Assembly: GCA_937132145.1 (NCBI GenBank)
Contig: CAKZNY010000310.1
Location: 1-8,372 of the forward strand
Length of the DNA stretch: 8,372 nt
Source of the DNA: an uncultured Paracoccaceae bacterium
Lineage (GTDB): Bacteria > Pseudomonadota > Alphaproteobacteria > Rhodobacterales > Rhodobacteraceae
Direction of reading: 5' to 3'
A program made the translations under genes and the position numbers. The notes under the pieces are model-generated. The model ran no database searches. It was not told where the DNA came from and worked only from the letters and a program-made list of their open reading frames with translations. Each line of letters opens with the position of its first letter. Position 1 is the stretch's first letter. Of this stretch, positions 1-5,452 are shown one piece after another.

Positions 1-52
1 AGTAGGATTGAAAATAAAATGCATAATATTCTCCATATAACTGGTTAAAAAA

Positions 53-102
53 TGGCAAGCATTGCCAAATTGGCATGTTACCATGAAACTTGGCGTGGCC
101 AA
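53..102. repeat. Cluster of TTGGCA-type inverted half-sites
   Basis: TGGCAA (53-58) and TTGCCA (62-67) form a 6-bp inverted repeat around GCA. TGCCAA (63-68) and TTGGCA (70-75) form a second one around a single base. TTGGC (90-94) and GCCAA (98-102) form a third around GTG. Five half-sites in 50 bases could be an operator array or simply overlapping hairpins. No gene start adjoins it inside the window, so no regulator can be assigned. Confidence 0.35.
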
Positions 103-127
103 AGAGTATTGTATCAAGCATATAAAG

Positions 128-148
128 GGGTGGGTGAATCACCCACCC
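128..148. repeat. Perfect palindrome, REP-like or bidirectional terminator
   Basis: Two 10-base arms (128-137 and 139-148) are perfect reverse complements around one central A; the arm is GGGTGGGTGA. The right arm runs into CCCACCCTACGG, a GTAGGGTGGG-type end of the kind found in dispersed REP-like palindromes of many bacteria (recalled knowledge, not searched here). It lies about 70 bases downstream of the CDF stop codon. Read on the minus strand the hairpin is followed by CCTTTATATG, only a weak T-tract, so a strong intrinsic terminator is not proven. Confidence 0.5.
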
Positions 149-217
149 TACGGCACAAAACAACCGCCGAGCGAAGCGAGGCTTGGCCCAACCGAAGGGC
201 GGGAGGGTGCCTTTGAT

Positions 218-1120
218 TTACGTGGTGCGGTTTGGCGACAGTGGGTCGCCAGCCGGATCCTTGTGGATAAGGACGTCTGCGTTTGGGATTACCCGCATGA
301 TTTCATGTTTCAAGCCGGCACCGATGCTGTGGGCTTTTTCCAGCGTTTGACGGCCGTCCAGCTCGATGTGGACTTGTACGAAAATCCGGTCGCCGGAGGT
401 GCGGGTTTTTAGGTCGTGGTAGCCAAGCACGCCGGGCCAGTTGGCTACCAGCGCCTCGACTTTGGCGATGCTTTCGGGGTCGGCGCGGCGGTCCATCAGG
501 GCATCAAAAGCGGCTTTGGTGATGCGCGCGGCCCCGAACAGCAGCAGTATGGCGGCGGCGAGGGCGATGACGGAATCGACGGAGACCAGACCGAAGGCTG
601 ATGATGCGGCGAGGGCGACTATGGCACCCAGATTGGGTAGAAGGTCGGCGGTGTAGTGCAGGCTGTCAGCTGCAACGACGCGGTTTCCGGTGCGTGCAAC
701 CACGCGGCGTTGCCACAGGATCAGCGCGAGGGTAAGCGCGATGGAGATGACCATGGCGATCATGCCTGCGCCCTCGGCGGCGAGGGGAGGCGGGGTGTCG
801 GATAACAGGCGTTTGATTGCAGACCAGCCGATGACGATGGCGGAGACGGTGACCAATATCCCCTGCGCCAACGCGGCGAGGTCTTCTGCCGAGGAATGCC
901 CGAAGGCGTGGTCGTCGTCAGCAGGGCGCGCGGCGTAGAGTATCGCCAGCAAGCCGGTAAGCGAAACGATCAGGTGAAGGGCGGAATCCGTCAGGCTGGC
1001 GGCGATGGATAGGGAGCCGGTTTGACCAAACGCCCAGAGTTTCAGCGCGACCAGCAGGACGGCGACCAGAACCGAAGCCCCGCCAGCCGTCAAATTTAAC
1101 CGCAGGTTGCTCAAAACCAC
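218..1120 (-). CDS. Cation diffusion facilitator (FieF/YiiP-type metal/proton antiporter) with altered site A
   Basis: An inner-membrane exporter of divalent metal ions (Zn/Fe/Cd class), driven by proton antiport and normally a dimer. With the GTG start at 1120 it has 300 residues, the usual length, and motif positions match E. coli YiiP. The transport site has D45 but H49 where YiiP has D49, then H155 and D159 in TM5. The interfacial site D68, H71, H75 is intact. The cytoplasmic-domain ligands H235, H251, H264, H286 and D288 are also conserved. About six hydrophobic segments precede this C-terminal domain. An in-frame ATG at 1168 would overlap the upstream gene by 58 bases; GTG 1120 (GGAA eight bases upstream) or TTG 1114, which forms a TTGA overlap with the upstream stop, are more likely and imply translational coupling. 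The family is certain; the exact start and the metal are not. Confidence 0.9.
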   Translation of the reverse strand: MVLSNLRLNLTAGGASVLVAVLLVALKLWAFGQTGSLSIAASLTDSALHLIVSLTGLLAILYAARPADDDHAFGHSSAEDLAALAQGILVTVSAIVIGWSAIKRLLSDTPPPLAAEGAGMIAMVISIALTLALILWQRRVVARTGNRVVAADSLHYTADLLPNLGAIVALAASSAFGLVSVDSVIALAAAILLLFGAARITKAAFDALMDRRADPESIAKVEALVANWPGVLGYHDLKTRTSGDRIFVQVHIELDGRQTLEKAHSIGAGLKHEIMRVIPNADVLIHKDPAGDPLSPNRTT

Positions 1121-1956
1121 TGACCGGGTTCCATGAACCCGAGTTCCATTAATTGGGTGGAGTTCCACTCGAACTTCCGGCTGCCGCCCCAGTGGAAGCC
1201 CTCGATGTCATCGGCGGAACCGGGGTTGTGCATCAGCGCTTTGGCGACGCGGAACGACATGACGGCGATGGTCAAGTTGTTGTGCCATTCGCAGGCGATG
1301 GTGTTCAGCTCTGCCTCGTTCAGGCGCAAGTCCGGCCCGATTTCAAGGTCGGGGGTGGCCTTGAACAGGCTGATCCGGTCGATGCGGCGTTTTTCCCACG
1401 GGATGTGTTGCTCAAACCGCCAGCGCAGGCCGCCGAAGATTTCGGGCTGTCGGGTGACCACCTCGCCGTCTATGAAGCGGTCTTGTCCGTAATATCCGTT
1501 GCGGTCCAGATGGGCGGTGCCGATGTCTACGCCGTTGCCGTGATCGGACAGGTTCTCGGGGTAGAGGTCGATGGCGTAGGTGAAAACGGCGGCGCGGCGC
1601 TCTTCTTCCATGAAGGTTATGACGTCTTTGATGCTGCGGGTTTCGCAGTAGGGGTAGTAGAGGTATTCCGCGTTAAAGCCGTAATAAATCCATTTTCCGG
1701 TGCAGGCGGTGATGATTTTGTTCAGCACCACGATGGAATCTTCCAGACGGTTTAACTGCGCGGGGAACAGGTGGGCGTCTTTGGTTGTGATTTCGGCCAC
1801 GTCGCCGATTACCAGTATTGTGCCGAACCCCATGTCCGCGTGGTGTTTGATGGTTCCGGCCAGCTCTATGTCGTCCTCGGCCAGAATGACGGCGATGGGC
1901 GCGGGCAGGTTGGCACCCTTAAGGCGCAGGAATCGGTCGAGATCTTGGTGGGGCAT
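1111..1956 (-). CDS. Glycosyltransferase-2-like protein of unknown function, DxD motif lost
   Basis: A 281-residue soluble protein with no signal peptide or membrane segment. Residues 22-52 ([11 protein letters not shown], then [16 protein letters not shown]) resemble the first strand and helix of the GT2 family-4 fold, where an acidic residue is followed by an 'HH..LGFd.i.v.dn' pattern. Residues 89-102 ([14 protein letters not shown]) sit where that family has W..iDaDEFl.yP. Both aspartates of the DxD-type metal/nucleotide-sugar motif are missing (F94, A96), while E97 and the aromatic flanks remain. The C-terminal half is rich in Trp, His and acidic residues ([19 protein letters not shown]). 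It may be a degenerate transferase, or a related fold used for another task. It lies divergently to miaB and overlaps the CDF gene at its 3' end, so the two are probably one transcript. The ATG at 1956 has only a weak RBS (GAAAG about eight bases upstream). Confidence 0.7.
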   Translation of the reverse strand: MPHQDLDRFLRLKGANLPAPIAVILAEDDIELAGTIKHHADMGFGTILVIGDVAEITTKDAHLFPAQLNRLEDSIVVLNKIITACTGKWIYYGFNAEYLYYPYCETRSIKDVITFMEEERRAAVFTYAIDLYPENLSDHGNGVDIGTAHLDRNGYYGQDRFIDGEVVTRQPEIFGGLRWRFEQHIPWEKRRIDRISLFKATPDLEIGPDLRLNEAELNTIACEWHNNLTIAVMSFRVAKALMHNPGSADDIEGFHWGGSRKFEWNSTQLMELGFMEPGQWF

Positions 1957-2084
1957 ATCAGGCTTTCACAGTGTTTTGCCAAAGGTTAGCAAATAAGCCC
2001 CCCTTGCTGGAAGGGAAAATCGTTCCATTGCGTCGGAAATCGCTAAGTAGTAGACGAGGGGCGAAATATGAATCAGGTGCGATG
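1957..2084. promoter_or_regulatory. Divergent intergenic region between the GT-like gene and miaB
   Basis: This region must hold promoters for both the minus-strand GT-like/CDF pair and the plus-strand miaB cluster. It contains a short hairpin (CCCTT 2001-2005, AAGGG 2011-2015) and a TTTGC/GCAAA inverted repeat around 1976-1994. I could not identify a convincing -35/-10 pair in either direction, so the promoter call rests on gene arrangement only. Confidence 0.4.
2056..2061 (+). promoter_or_regulatory. Strong Shine-Dalgarno GAGGGG serving a minicistron
   Basis: GAGGGG lies six bases before an ATG at 2068, which is ideal spacing, but that ATG is out of frame with miaB. The miaB ATG codons at 2082 and 2085 have only an AGG (2075-2077), four and seven bases upstream. 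The best ribosome binding site in the leader therefore serves a short upstream reading frame rather than miaB directly. Confidence 0.5.
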
Positions 2085-2085
2085 A
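2068..2085 (+). CDS. Five-codon leader minicistron (MNQVR) overlapping the miaB start
   Basis: ATG AAT CAG GTG CGA TGA: five sense codons and a stop, preceded by GAGGGG. The stop codon overlaps both possible miaB starts: ATGA with the ATG at 2082, and TGATG with the ATG at 2085. This is the geometry of termination-reinitiation coupling. It may be translated to deliver ribosomes to miaB, or it may be chance. No function for the peptide itself is suggested. Confidence 0.3.
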   Translation: MNQVR

Positions 2086-3392
2086 TGTCCAATACGAAAA
2101 AACTGTATATCAAAACTTACGGCTGTCAGATGAATGTCTATGACAGCGAGCGGATGGCCGATGCTATGGCGGCGGATGGTTATACCACTGTCGATTCGCC
2201 CGAGCAGGCGGATATGATCCTGCTGAACACCTGCCATATTCGCGAAAAAGCGGCCGAGAAGATTTATTCGGAACTTGGCCGGTATCGCCCCCTGAAGGAC
2301 GCGAACCCTGATTTGAAGATCGGTGTGGCCGGATGTGTGGCGCAGGCCGAGGGCGAGGAGATTATGATCCGCCAGCCGATGGTTGATCTGGTTGTCGGGC
2401 CGCAAGCCTACCACCGCCTTCCCGCGATGGCTGCAAAAGCGGGAAACGGCGTGCAGGTTCTGGACACGGAATTCCCCGAGGAAGACAAGTTTGATTTTTT
2501 GCCACGTCGCACCAAGGCTCGGCGCGCCCCTGCCGCGTTTTTGACCGTTCAGGAGGGTTGCGACAAGTTTTGTGCCTTCTGCGTGGTGCCCTATACGCGC
2601 GGCGCCGAGGTTTCCCGCCCTGCTGAACGCTTGTTGGACGAGGCGCGGGATCTGGTGGAGCGCGGTGTCGTTGAAATCAGCCTGCTGGGCCAGAATGTGA
2701 ATGCCTATCTGGCGGATGGTTGGAGCTTGGCGCGGCTTATTCGCGCGTTGGCCAAGATCGACGGGTTGGAGCGGATTAGGTATATGACCTCGCATCCCAA
2801 CGACATGGGCGATGATCTGATCGCGGTGCACGGGGATGTGGAAAAGCTGATGCCGTATCTGCATTTGCCTGTGCAATCCGGTTCGGACAAGGTTTTGAAG
2901 GCGATGAACCGCAAGCACACAGCGGCGAAATATCTGAAGGTGCTGGCGCAGATACGGGCGGTGCGGCCTGATATTATGCTGTCGGGAGACTTTATCGTCG
3001 GCTTCCCCGGCGAAGACGAGGCGGATTTTCAGGCGACGATGGATTTGTGCGAAGAGGTCCGGTACGGGCAGGCGTATAGTTTCAAGTATTCGCCACGGCC
3101 GGGGACTCCGGCTGCGGATCGCTCGCATGTTGATGAAGAGGTTAAGTTGGAGCGCCTTCACCGCCTCCAGACGTTGTTGACCAGCCATCAGGTGGATTTT
3201 CAGAACAGTATGATCGGGCGCACGCTGCCCGTTTTGGTCGAAAAACTTGGCCGCGAGGCAGGGCAGGTTATTGGCAAGTCGCCGTATTTGCACGCAACGC
3301 ATTTTCTGGGCGAGGCCTCTGATATCGGCAAGGTTGTGAATGTTAAGATCGTGGCGACAGAGCGGAACTCGCTTTCGGCGGAAAAAATATAA
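2085..3392 (+). CDS. miaB: tRNA-2-methylthio-N6-dimethylallyladenosine synthase MiaB
   Basis: A radical-SAM methylthiotransferase that converts i6A37 to ms2i6A37 in tRNAs reading UNN codons. It uses two [4Fe-4S] clusters and acts in the cytoplasm. From ATG 2085 the protein has 435 residues, normal for the family. The N-terminal MTTase domain shows the three cluster cysteines C14 (YGCQMN), C50 (LNTCHIR) and C84 (AGCVAQ). The radical-SAM signature CxxxCxxC is C159, C163 and C166 (CDKFCAFC). Further core motifs are [16 protein letters not shown] and [17 protein letters not shown]-binding domain fills the C-terminus (about 370-430). The reading frame stays open back to 1971, but family members start just before KKL(Y/F)IKTYGCQMN, so 2085 or 2082 is the real start. 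Divergent from the GT-like gene and first in the plus-strand cluster. Confidence 0.97.
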   Translation: MSNTKKLYIKTYGCQMNVYDSERMADAMAADGYTTVDSPEQADMILLNTCHIREKAAEKIYSELGRYRPLKDANPDLKIGVAGCVAQAEGEEIMIRQPMVDLVVGPQAYHRLPAMAAKAGNGVQVLDTEFPEEDKFDFLPRRTKARRAPAAFLTVQEGCDKFCAFCVVPYTRGAEVSRPAERLLDEARDLVERGVVEISLLGQNVNAYLADGWSLARLIRALAKIDGLERIRYMTSHPNDMGDDLIAVHGDVEKLMPYLHLPVQSGSDKVLKAMNRKHTAAKYLKVLAQIRAVRPDIMLSGDFIVGFPGEDEADFQATMDLCEEVRYGQAYSFKYSPRPGTPAADRSHVDEEVKLERLHRLQTLLTSHQVDFQNSMIGRTLPVLVEKLGREAGQVIGKSPYLHATHFLGEASDIGKVVNVKIVATERNSLSAEKI

Positions 3393-3401
3393 ATTCCGTG
3401 T

Positions 3402-3436
3402 GTTGCGTGGATGTCACACAAACTTCGCCGCGCAAC
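3402..3436 (+). terminator. Possible hairpin after miaB without T-tract
   Basis: GTTGCGTGG (3402-3410) pairs with CCGCGCAAC (3428-3436) over nine positions with one G-T wobble, leaving a 17-base loop. It starts 10 bases after the miaB stop. The sequence after it is TAATGGATTAAC, with no U-run, so it is not a classical intrinsic terminator. It could be an attenuator, an mRNA 3'-end stabiliser or a processing site separating miaB from the envelope genes. Confidence 0.35.
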
Positions 3437-3518
3437 TAATGGATTAACAAACAGAAAATACTATGTTAAGCAGATAGTAACGTCGGCGTTAACGATCGAC
3501 AACTTGAGGCAGAACATT
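3437..3518 (+). promoter_or_regulatory. AT-rich leader of the OmpA-family gene, probable internal promoter region
   Basis: The 126-base gap after miaB contrasts with the tight packing of the genes that follow. Bases 3437-3480 are notably AT-rich, with elements such as TTAACA (3444) and TACTAT (3459), but these are spaced too closely to form one sigma-70 promoter. A small palindrome CGTTAACG lies at 3487-3494. GAGG (3506-3509) is a good RBS nine bases before ATG 3519. A separate promoter for the two envelope genes is likely but not demonstrated. Confidence 0.35.
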
Positions 3519-4058
3519 ATGAAATCTTACTTGAGCGCCCTGTTTATGGGCCTGGTTATGTTTATGGTGCCGTTAGTCATACAGGCACAAGAAAACGGAA
3601 TGCTCCAAGCCGCAATCTGGATTGATCCCGATGGGTGCGAGCATTGGGTTATTGATTTGGGCGTCGAGGGCATGATGTCCCCGCACCTCGATCGTGAAGG
3701 AAATCCGGTTTGTAACCGTAACCCCGATATCTGCATGGAATTCCCGGGCGATATGCTGTTCGATGTGAATAAAGCGGTGTTGACGCAGAATGCGACCATG
3801 GCGCTGTCCAAATATTTCACGGAAGAAATTCTTCGCGGTCAGACGTCTTTCCTTGTTGTCGGGCATACCGATGCGGATGGCTCGCTATACGATAACTTCG
3901 ATCTTGCATGGGCGCGCGCACAGGCTGTGGCCGTTGTTGCCCGCCAGACCGGAGCGATCGTTCGCACGGACGCGCTCGGCGAGTTGCAGCCCATTGCATC
4001 TAATGACACGGAAGACGGCAAACGCCGAAATCGCCGCGTTGAAATCTTTTGCGAGTAG
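3519..4058 (+). CDS. Secreted OmpA-family peptidoglycan-binding protein with N-terminal two-cysteine module
   Basis: A 179-residue periplasmic protein. Residues 1-24 form a signal peptide (hydrophobic core LFMGLVMFMVPLV, likely cut after IQAQ or IQA). There is no lipobox and no room for a beta-barrel. Residues 31-65 form a compact module with W34, D36, G39, C40, H42, W43, D46, E50, G51, S54, P55, G61, P63 and C65; the same module occurs in the next gene product. Residues 75-179 are an OmpA C-terminal domain: GHTDADG with D118 and R133 at the 15-residue spacing of the diaminopimelate-binding pair known from OmpA proteins, RAQAV, and NRRVEI near the end. Cysteines C40/C65 and C72/C178 could form disulfides. 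The ATG at 3519 has GAGG nine bases upstream; longer in-frame extensions lack a signal peptide. It should bind peptidoglycan in the periplasm; its specific role is unknown. Confidence 0.88.
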   Translation: MKSYLSALFMGLVMFMVPLVIQAQENGMLQAAIWIDPDGCEHWVIDLGVEGMMSPHLDREGNPVCNRNPDICMEFPGDMLFDVNKAVLTQNATMALSKYFTEEILRGQTSFLVVGHTDADGSLYDNFDLAWARAQAVAVVARQTGAIVRTDALGELQPIASNDTEDGKRRNRRVEIFCE

Positions 4059-4066
4059 GGGACGTC

Positions 4067-4354
4067 ATGTCAGGTAAAATTAGATTATTGGCGTTAGTAA
4101 CTGTTGGTGCTGTTACTCTAGCCGCATGTACCAGTGGTCCGACTGATCAGGATTATGGCATGGACGGATCTTTTCTGGATGGCCGCAGTGCTGGTATCTG
4201 GGTCGATGGAAATGGCTGTGACCACTGGATTATTGACGATGGCTTTGAAGGCTACATGTCGCCACGTCTGGCGGATGACGGTAGTCCTGTTTGTCGTGTT
4301 GGTGCGGTCCCATATTCGACCATTAATTTCGAGCGTACACTTCTGGGTCTGTAA
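4067..4354 (+). CDS. Small lipoprotein carrying the same two-cysteine module as its neighbour
   Basis: A 95-residue predicted lipoprotein. The signal sequence ends in the lipobox LAAC with acylated Cys21; residues 22-24 are TSG, with no Asp at +2, compatible with outer-membrane sorting by Lol in enteric terms. A short acidic linker (22-41) follows. Residues 42-76 repeat the module of the OmpA-family protein: W45, D47, G50, C51, H53, W54, D57, E61, G62, M64, S65, P66, G72, P74 and C76, with 21 of 35 positions identical and no gaps by hand alignment. A 19-residue tail ends in ERTLLGL. It starts eight bases after the OmpA stop, with AGGGG (4057-4061) overlapping that stop, so the two are almost certainly co-translated. 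Codons are more A/T-ending than in neighbours and include AGA, TTA and CTA near the start. Biochemical function is unknown. Confidence 0.82.
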   Translation: MSGKIRLLALVTVGAVTLAACTSGPTDQDYGMDGSFLDGRSAGIWVDGNGCDHWIIDDGFEGYMSPRLADDGSPVCRVGAVPYSTINFERTLLGL

Positions 4355-4435
4355 ACCTGAGTATTTCCGCTTGCGACATCGGCGCGCTTGTTGCACCATA
4401 GTTACCAGAATCTCTTCGGAAATGGATGGTGGACT

Positions 4436-5452
4436 TTGGCGAGAACCGCGCTGACTGATGTAGTAACCGAGGCCGGATCGGCAGAGACGACCCTCGAATT
4501 CCCTGACAATCGCTTTTTGCTGGAATTATGTGGCGAGCTGGATTCAAACCTCAAGAAAATCGAAACGGCAACGGGGGTAGAGATCACCCACCGTGGTAAC
4601 CGGTTGTCTTTGTTTGGCGACGATGAACAGCGCAAGCATTCCGCAACGATCCTGCGGGCGATATATTCCCGCCTTGAGCAGCATCGACCGCTGGAACCGG
4701 GTGACGTTGATGCCGCGATCAGAATGCCGGGCGAGGTGTTTGATGCACCGCATGGCAGCGACCAGATCGAGATGTTCAAACGTGACAACATCGAAATTCG
4801 CACCCGCAAACGGATTGTCGAGCCGCGCACCCCGATGCAGAAAGCCTATGTGAAATCGCTGTTCAATCACGAACTGGTGTTTGGCCTTGGGCCTGCCGGT
4901 ACGGGCAAGACCTATCTGGCGGTGGCGGCGGCGGTTTCGCATTATATCGACGGGCATGTGGACCGGATTATCCTTAGCCGTCCAGCCGTCGAGGCGGGCG
5001 AGCGTCTGGGTTTCTTGCCCGGCGATCTGAAGGAAAAAATCGACCCGTACATGCAGCCCCTTTACGACGCGCTGAACGCGTTTTTGCCAGCCAAGCAGGT
5101 GCAGCGGATGATCGAGGATAAACAGATCGAAATCGCGCCGCTGGCGTTTATGCGCGGGCGGACCTTGTCAAACGCGTTTGTTATTCTGGACGAGGCGCAG
5201 AATGCGACGTCTATGCAGATGAAAATGTTCCTCACCCGTCTGGGCGAGGGCAGCCGGATGGTCATAACCGGCGACATGACCCAGATCGATTTGCCGCGCG
5301 GGGTGACCTCGGGGCTGGTCGAGGCCGAGGGGATTTTGCGGCACGTCAAAGGGATCGGGTTCACGCGGTTCACGACTGTTGATGTGGTGCGTCACCCCAT
5401 GGTTGCCAAGGTTATTGATGCTTATGATGCGGCGGCGAAGCGGAATGAGTGA
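4436..5452 (+). CDS. phoH: PhoH-family ATPase (YbeZ)
   Basis: A cytoplasmic P-loop NTPase related to superfamily 1 helicases; in other bacteria it partners YbeY in RNA metabolism. An N-terminal KH-like region (TTLEFPDNRFLLELCGE through GNRLSLFGD) precedes the PhoH domain. Walker A is GPAGTGKT (about residues 152-159) and Walker B is FVILDEAQN (248-256, D252/E253). Other conserved stretches are RPAVEAGERLGFLPGDL and MVITGDMTQIDLP. The start is uncertain: the frame has no ATG before the conserved region. TTG 4388, TTG 4436 and CTG 4451 are the options, and none has a strong RBS. TTG 4436 gives 338 residues, close to the family length, and is used here. The 3' end overlaps ybeY by eight bases, indicating translational coupling. 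Confidence 0.92.
   Translation: MARTALTDVVTEAGSAETTLEFPDNRFLLELCGELDSNLKKIETATGVEITHRGNRLSLFGDDEQRKHSATILRAIYSRLEQHRPLEPGDVDAAIRMPGEVFDAPHGSDQIEMFKRDNIEIRTRKRIVEPRTPMQKAYVKSLFNHELVFGLGPAGTGKTYLAVAAAVSHYIDGHVDRIILSRPAVEAGERLGFLPGDLKEKIDPYMQPLYDALNAFLPAKQVQRMIEDKQIEIAPLAFMRGRTLSNAFVILDEAQNATSMQMKMFLTRLGEGSRMVITGDMTQIDLPRGVTSGLVEAEGILRHVKGIGFTRFTTVDVVRHPMVAKVIDAYDAAAKRNE

Larger units (their letters stand above)
1..217. other. Gene-free stretch with inverted repeats
   Basis: No credible coding sequence is seen on either strand. The first ~125 bases are clearly AT-rich compared with the rest of the window and contain several TTGGCA/TGCCAA half-sites in alternating orientation (53-102). From about 127 the sequence becomes GC-rich, with a perfect palindrome (128-148) and GC-rich short inverted repeats (about 164-200) just beyond the stop codon of the minus-strand CDF gene. 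The stretch is therefore the 3' flank, and probably the termination zone, of the minus-strand operon. What lies to the left is outside the window. Confidence 0.6.

Noticed and set aside
71..86. Possible sigma-54 promoter (TTGGCA near 70)
   Set aside because: The GG is not followed by GC at the required 10-base distance, so the -24/-12 pattern fails.
1..217. CRISPR array or tRNA in the left intergenic stretch
   Set aside because: No regularly spaced direct repeats and no cloverleaf-like arrangement or CCA end were found; the repeats present are short and inverted.
62..412. 116-codon plus-strand open frame across the intergenic region into the CDF gene
   Set aside because: It spans the palindrome and the antisense of the CDF 3' end, begins with a non-ATG codon, and has no RBS or domain.
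1153..1755. 200-codon plus-strand open frame opposite the GT-like gene
   Set aside because: It is antisense to a gene with a better start and protein-like composition. The product is Val/Gly/Asp-rich shadow sequence with no motif.
2073..3302. Long open frame (409 codons) antisense to miaB
   Set aside because: It mirrors the miaB codon pattern, its product is Arg/His/Gln-rich with no recognisable domain, and miaB on the other strand is unambiguous.
3411..3518. Upstream in-frame extension of the OmpA-family protein
   Set aside because: The added 36 residues are polar and would bury the signal peptide; ATG 3519 has a good RBS and a proper signal sequence directly after it.
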